Shown here: positions 13,795-15,722 of the stretch, one piece after another | Layout of the letters: each line of letters opens with the position of its first letter | How positions within the stretch are numbered: position 1 is the first letter of the stretch | Assembly (NCBI GenBank): GCA_017420625.1 | Contig: JAFOIR010000437.1 | Coordinates: 1 to 15,722, forward strand | Length of the DNA stretch: 15,722 nucleotides | Origin: Bacillota bacterium | GTDB taxonomy: Bacteria; Bacillota_A; Clostridia; Lachnospirales; Bianqueaceae | Direction of reading: 5' to 3' | Made by a program: the position numbers and the translations under genes | Notes under the pieces: generated by a model | What the model saw: the letters and a program-made list of their open reading frames with translations, nothing else | Database searches by the model: none | Told to the model about the DNA's origin: nothing

Positions 13795-14016
13795 TTATGC
13801 CAGATAGAATAAAAGCGCTGATAGTCCGAATGAGACAACTGCTATTAGAACAAAGATCCCTATCCATTTCCATTTTTTCTTTCTTTTTTCCTTGGGATAG
13901 TGTGCTTTACCCATACGCATAGCCTTGTTTACACCGGCTATATAATCCGGCACGATAACTGCCGCGAATATAGAAAACCCAGCTATCGCATACAATATTT
14001 TCTGGATTATTTCCAT
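13795..14016 (-). CDS. Small two-helix membrane protein
   Basis: A 73-residue protein with two hydrophobic helices, about residues 3-26 (ILYAIAGFSIFAAVIVPDYI) and about 51-72 (WIGIFVLIAVVSFGLSALLF). They are joined by a strongly basic loop (AHYPKEKRKKKWKW), which by the positive-inside rule should face the cytoplasm and put both ends outside. ATG 14016 follows AGAGG at 8-nt spacing. A longer in-frame extension to 14298 would run antiparallel inside the neighbouring repeat-protein gene in another frame and is rejected. It begins 19 bp after the HEAT-like repeat gene, so the two are probably co-expressed. Function unknown; it may anchor the soluble repeat protein at the membrane. Confidence 0.75.
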   Translation of the reverse strand: MEIIQKILYAIAGFSIFAAVIVPDYIAGVNKAMRMGKAHYPKEKRKKKWKWIGIFVLIAVVSFGLSALLFYLA

Positions 14017-14035
14017 AACAAAATCCTCTCTAATA

Positions 14036-15172
14036 TCAGCAGTGATATGTCTTACCGTTGTATACGATCGTGGTTGAATGGGCAGTATAGCGTCCGAACT
14101 GATCCTCGTCCTCGTAGTCATAACCGCTGACCTCAAATCCGTATGCATTGCGCGCAGAAACAGGAAGTGAGGTTGCCAGACGACAGACTGCATATTCTTC
14201 ATTATGATAAGAACTCTGCGCCTCCCAGAACGGCATGTTCGCAAGATAAGACTGGACAGCATCTGACCGTATCTGCTCAATGCCTTCAGCTTCATCAAAT
14301 TTCTCAGAGAAGAGCAGCTTGATACATCTTGCAGCCATATTGCAGCCTGAATCAGGATCCTTCACGAAACTGTAAATAACATCCATTTTATCGCTGTCAC
14401 GGTTTTCGATGCGCATTTCGATGCTGTCCTGTACATCACGCCAGTGGTTTGCGCGTGCTTCTTTGAAGTAATTCAGCAAATCCTCTGCCGGAGCATCGCC
14501 CGCAAGTCTCTGAAATGCCTTTTCACGCACGTCAGCACGTCTGGCATTCCGGTAAATGCGCTGTAAATCAGCAGTGCACGTATCAAGAGGAATCCTCATA
14601 TCGTAGCCTGTGTCGGTTTCAAATATCAGGGCATCTATATATCTTTCAAGCTGTGCATCCGTGAGCTCGACTTCTTTTCTCCAGCGGAATTGTCCTATAT
14701 ATTTTGAATCAAATGATTTCCGGGCGACATGACGTAAAACAGGGTCCGAAGAGAAGGCAAAATCCAGAACAGCATCCGGATCCTCGAGCCTTTCGACAGC
14801 GTTTTGTCTCGCATATTTGCTTGAAGCGCCGGATGCGATCCTGGCGAGTGTTTCATTATCCTTGATCAGAGGCAAAAGCTGGTCGAAACGAATCCGGTCC
14901 GGGCCGCGCATGGCCAGTTCCGTTAGTATGGCCGGATCTTTTATCTTTTTAAAAGCAGTCTCCGCAACAAAAAACTCATTCTGCATGGCGATATCGAAAA
15001 GCATTCGGTCATCAGCAATGTTTTCAACTGCTGCAGCCCTTACAGATATCATAGGTGCGGTTGTGGCAATCTCATATAGCTTATTCGGGTCTGAGATTTT
15101 TTTGACGGCAGCCTTTGCTTTAGCCTCCTTTGAATATTCACCTGTTTTCCAGATTGGAGTAAAAAGTCCCAT
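14036..15172 (-). CDS. HEAT-like helical repeat protein, function unknown
   Basis: Protein of 378 residues. The first 160 are short helical repeats of about 20-25 residues with the pattern D-x-x-x-L-x-x-IA followed by R-x-x-AV: for example SDPNKLYEIA, DDRMLFDIA, KDPAILTELA, KDNETLARIA and EDPDAVLDFA, with linkers such as VRAAAVENI and ARQNAVERL. This matches clostridial HEAT-like proteins that begin MGLF. The middle (about 165-300) is also helical but less regular. The C-terminus (EDEDQFGRYTAHSTT, then VYNGKTYHC) looks like a small beta module. There is no signal peptide or membrane helix. ATG 15172 follows GAAGGGGGAAG. The gene has its own extended -10 promoter and is followed by the two-helix protein gene. 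Such repeat proteins usually bind other proteins; no catalytic motif is seen. Confidence 0.8.
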   Translation of the reverse strand: MGLFTPIWKTGEYSKEAKAKAAVKKISDPNKLYEIATTAPMISVRAAAVENIADDRMLFDIAMQNEFFVAETAFKKIKDPAILTELAMRGPDRIRFDQLLPLIKDNETLARIASGASSKYARQNAVERLEDPDAVLDFAFSSDPVLRHVARKSFDSKYIGQFRWRKEVELTDAQLERYIDALIFETDTGYDMRIPLDTCTADLQRIYRNARRADVREKAFQRLAGDAPAEDLLNYFKEARANHWRDVQDSIEMRIENRDSDKMDVIYSFVKDPDSGCNMAARCIKLLFSEKFDEAEGIEQIRSDAVQSYLANMPFWEAQSSYHNEEYAVCRLATSLPVSARNAYGFEVSGYDYEDEDQFGRYTAHSTTIVYNGKTYHC

Positions 15173-15212
15173 GATTCTTCCCCCTTCTATTAAATCAACG
15201 TTTTCCCAAATG

Positions 15213-15221
15213 ATTATAGCA
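15213..15221 (-). promoter_or_regulatory. Extended -10 promoter of the HEAT-like repeat gene
   Basis: The minus strand reads TGCTATAAT: TATAAT (complement of 15213-15218) with the TGn extension. The -35 area is weak (GTGTAA at 17-bp spacing). The start would be near 15206, giving a leader of about 34 nt before the GAAGGGGG ribosome site and ATG 15172. Confidence 0.65.
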
Positions 15222-15250
15222 TGGATTACTGATATTTACACCCCTTTGAC

Positions 15251-15287
15251 AAAAAAGACGCTTATTCCTTTCTCCACCTCTGCGTCT
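15251..15287 (-). terminator. Candidate terminator of the DUF4143-type ATPase gene
   Basis: On the minus strand AGACGC (complement of 15282-15287) and GCGTCT (complement of 15256-15261) form a 6-bp stem around a 20-nt loop, followed by a run of T's (complement of 15251-15256). The stem is short and the loop long, so this is a moderate candidate. Confidence 0.45.
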
Positions 15288-15345
15288 GGCAATTTCATTC
15301 AATAATAAGTTATTTGGCTCATATGTTGTCTTCTCCAAACTGAAA

Positions 15346-15722
15346 TCAGTTATTCAGCCAGTTCTTCAGCCGAGTAAATACCTCTTCTTTATCTTCGGCA
15401 GATACCAACCCATGTTTATTCACTGCATAATGATGGCCAAACTCGCGATCAATATAAGTACTTCCGTTAAGTATTACTGGTTTATCATATTCCGCTTCTT
15501 CTTCGGCTTGGAAACCTGACATAAACCTTTTCAGGAGGAACGAGCAAAAGTATGGGAATGTGTATATCTTATTCTCATGCACAATATTGTTTTTTGACAA
15601 CTTGAATCCATATCTAATATCTGGGTAGTGGTCGGAGGCAATCAATGTTTTCATTGATTTCGCTCGCCCACTTTTCGCTTTTACTTCAACAGGAATCAAC
15701 GAAGTGGCTGAACGGATGAAAA
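15346..15722 (-). CDS. ATP-binding protein of the DUF4143 type, C-terminal part (runs off right edge)
   Basis: Only the last 124 residues are in the window; the frame is open at the right edge. The start of this piece, SLIPVEVKAKSGRAKSMKTLI, is the PD-(D/E)XK-like DUF4143 tail (P-V/I-E-V-K followed by a K-S-L/M motif). IYTFPYFCSFLLKRF is the matching end of that domain. About 50 further residues (EEEAEYDKPVILNG to the end) form an extra C-terminal tail. These proteins carry an N-terminal AAA+ ATPase with a Walker A motif, which would lie outside the window. Their function is poorly defined, although they are common near mobile and defence-type genes. The gene ends with TGA at 15348-15346 and is separated from the next gene by a probable terminator and promoter. 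Confidence 0.75.
   Translation of the reverse strand, partial: FIRSATSLIPVEVKAKSGRAKSMKTLIASDHYPDIRYGFKLSKNNIVHENKIYTFPYFCSFLLKRFMSGFQAEEEAEYDKPVILNGSTYIDREFGHHYAVNKHGLVSAEDKEEVFTRLKNWLNN

Noticed and set aside
13795..14298. 167-residue version of the small membrane protein
   Set aside because: The added 94 residues overlap the HEAT-like gene in another frame and show no domain. ATG 14016 has AGAGG at good spacing.

Overview
The window looks like chromosomal DNA of an anaerobic Firmicute, probably a gut or rumen Clostridia/Lachnospiraceae-type bacterium. The evidence is strong GGAGG-type ribosome binding sites, sigma-A promoters with extended -10 motifs, a MelB-type (GPH) sugar transporter beside an AraC regulator and cytoplasmic glycosidases, and several clostridial-looking uncharacterised families. 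No species can be named from the sequence alone. By eye, the carbohydrate genes (about 1168-9560) are clearly more GC-rich than both flanks.

Left part (1-1167): the N-terminal two thirds of a LysR-type regulator runs off the left edge on the minus strand. Its upstream region holds an extended -10 promoter and a 27-bp near-perfect palindrome that may be its own operator. A separate plus-strand promoter, a 27-codon ORF and a terminator-like hairpin form a leader before the transporter.

Centre (1168-9683): a Gram-positive-style polysaccharide utilisation locus. It contains a GPH-family symporter (+), a convergent AraC-type regulator (-), and a divergent four-gene plus-strand operon: GH43 with a CBM6-like domain, an SGNH/GDSL esterase, a NodB-type polysaccharide deacetylase and a GH2 glycosidase. 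The operon closes with a strong intrinsic terminator. None of the four enzymes has a signal peptide, so the likely scheme is uptake of short, possibly acylated hemicellulose or other plant oligosaccharides, followed by deacylation and hydrolysis in the cytoplasm. The exact glycan cannot be read from sequence.

Right-centre (9684-12520): a mobile and decayed zone. It has about 570 nt of gene-free DNA rich in dyad and degenerate repeats, an IS3-family (IS150-like) insertion sequence with orfA/orfB and a likely -1 frameshift site, a possible IS21-type end fragment, the 3' end of a PD-(D/E)XK (Rpn-like) transposase/nuclease gene, a broken HEPN-domain gene, and a long hairpin terminator.

Right part (12521-15722): a minus-strand gene string reads from the right edge towards the centre. 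First comes the C-terminus of a DUF4143-type ATPase. Next, behind its own promoter, is a cytoplasmic HEAT-like repeat protein, followed by a 73-aa two-helix membrane protein, a conserved 131-aa protein of unknown function and a xylose-isomerase-like TIM-barrel protein. Close spacing of the last four suggests co-transcription ending at the 12321-12368 hairpin; their joint role is unknown.
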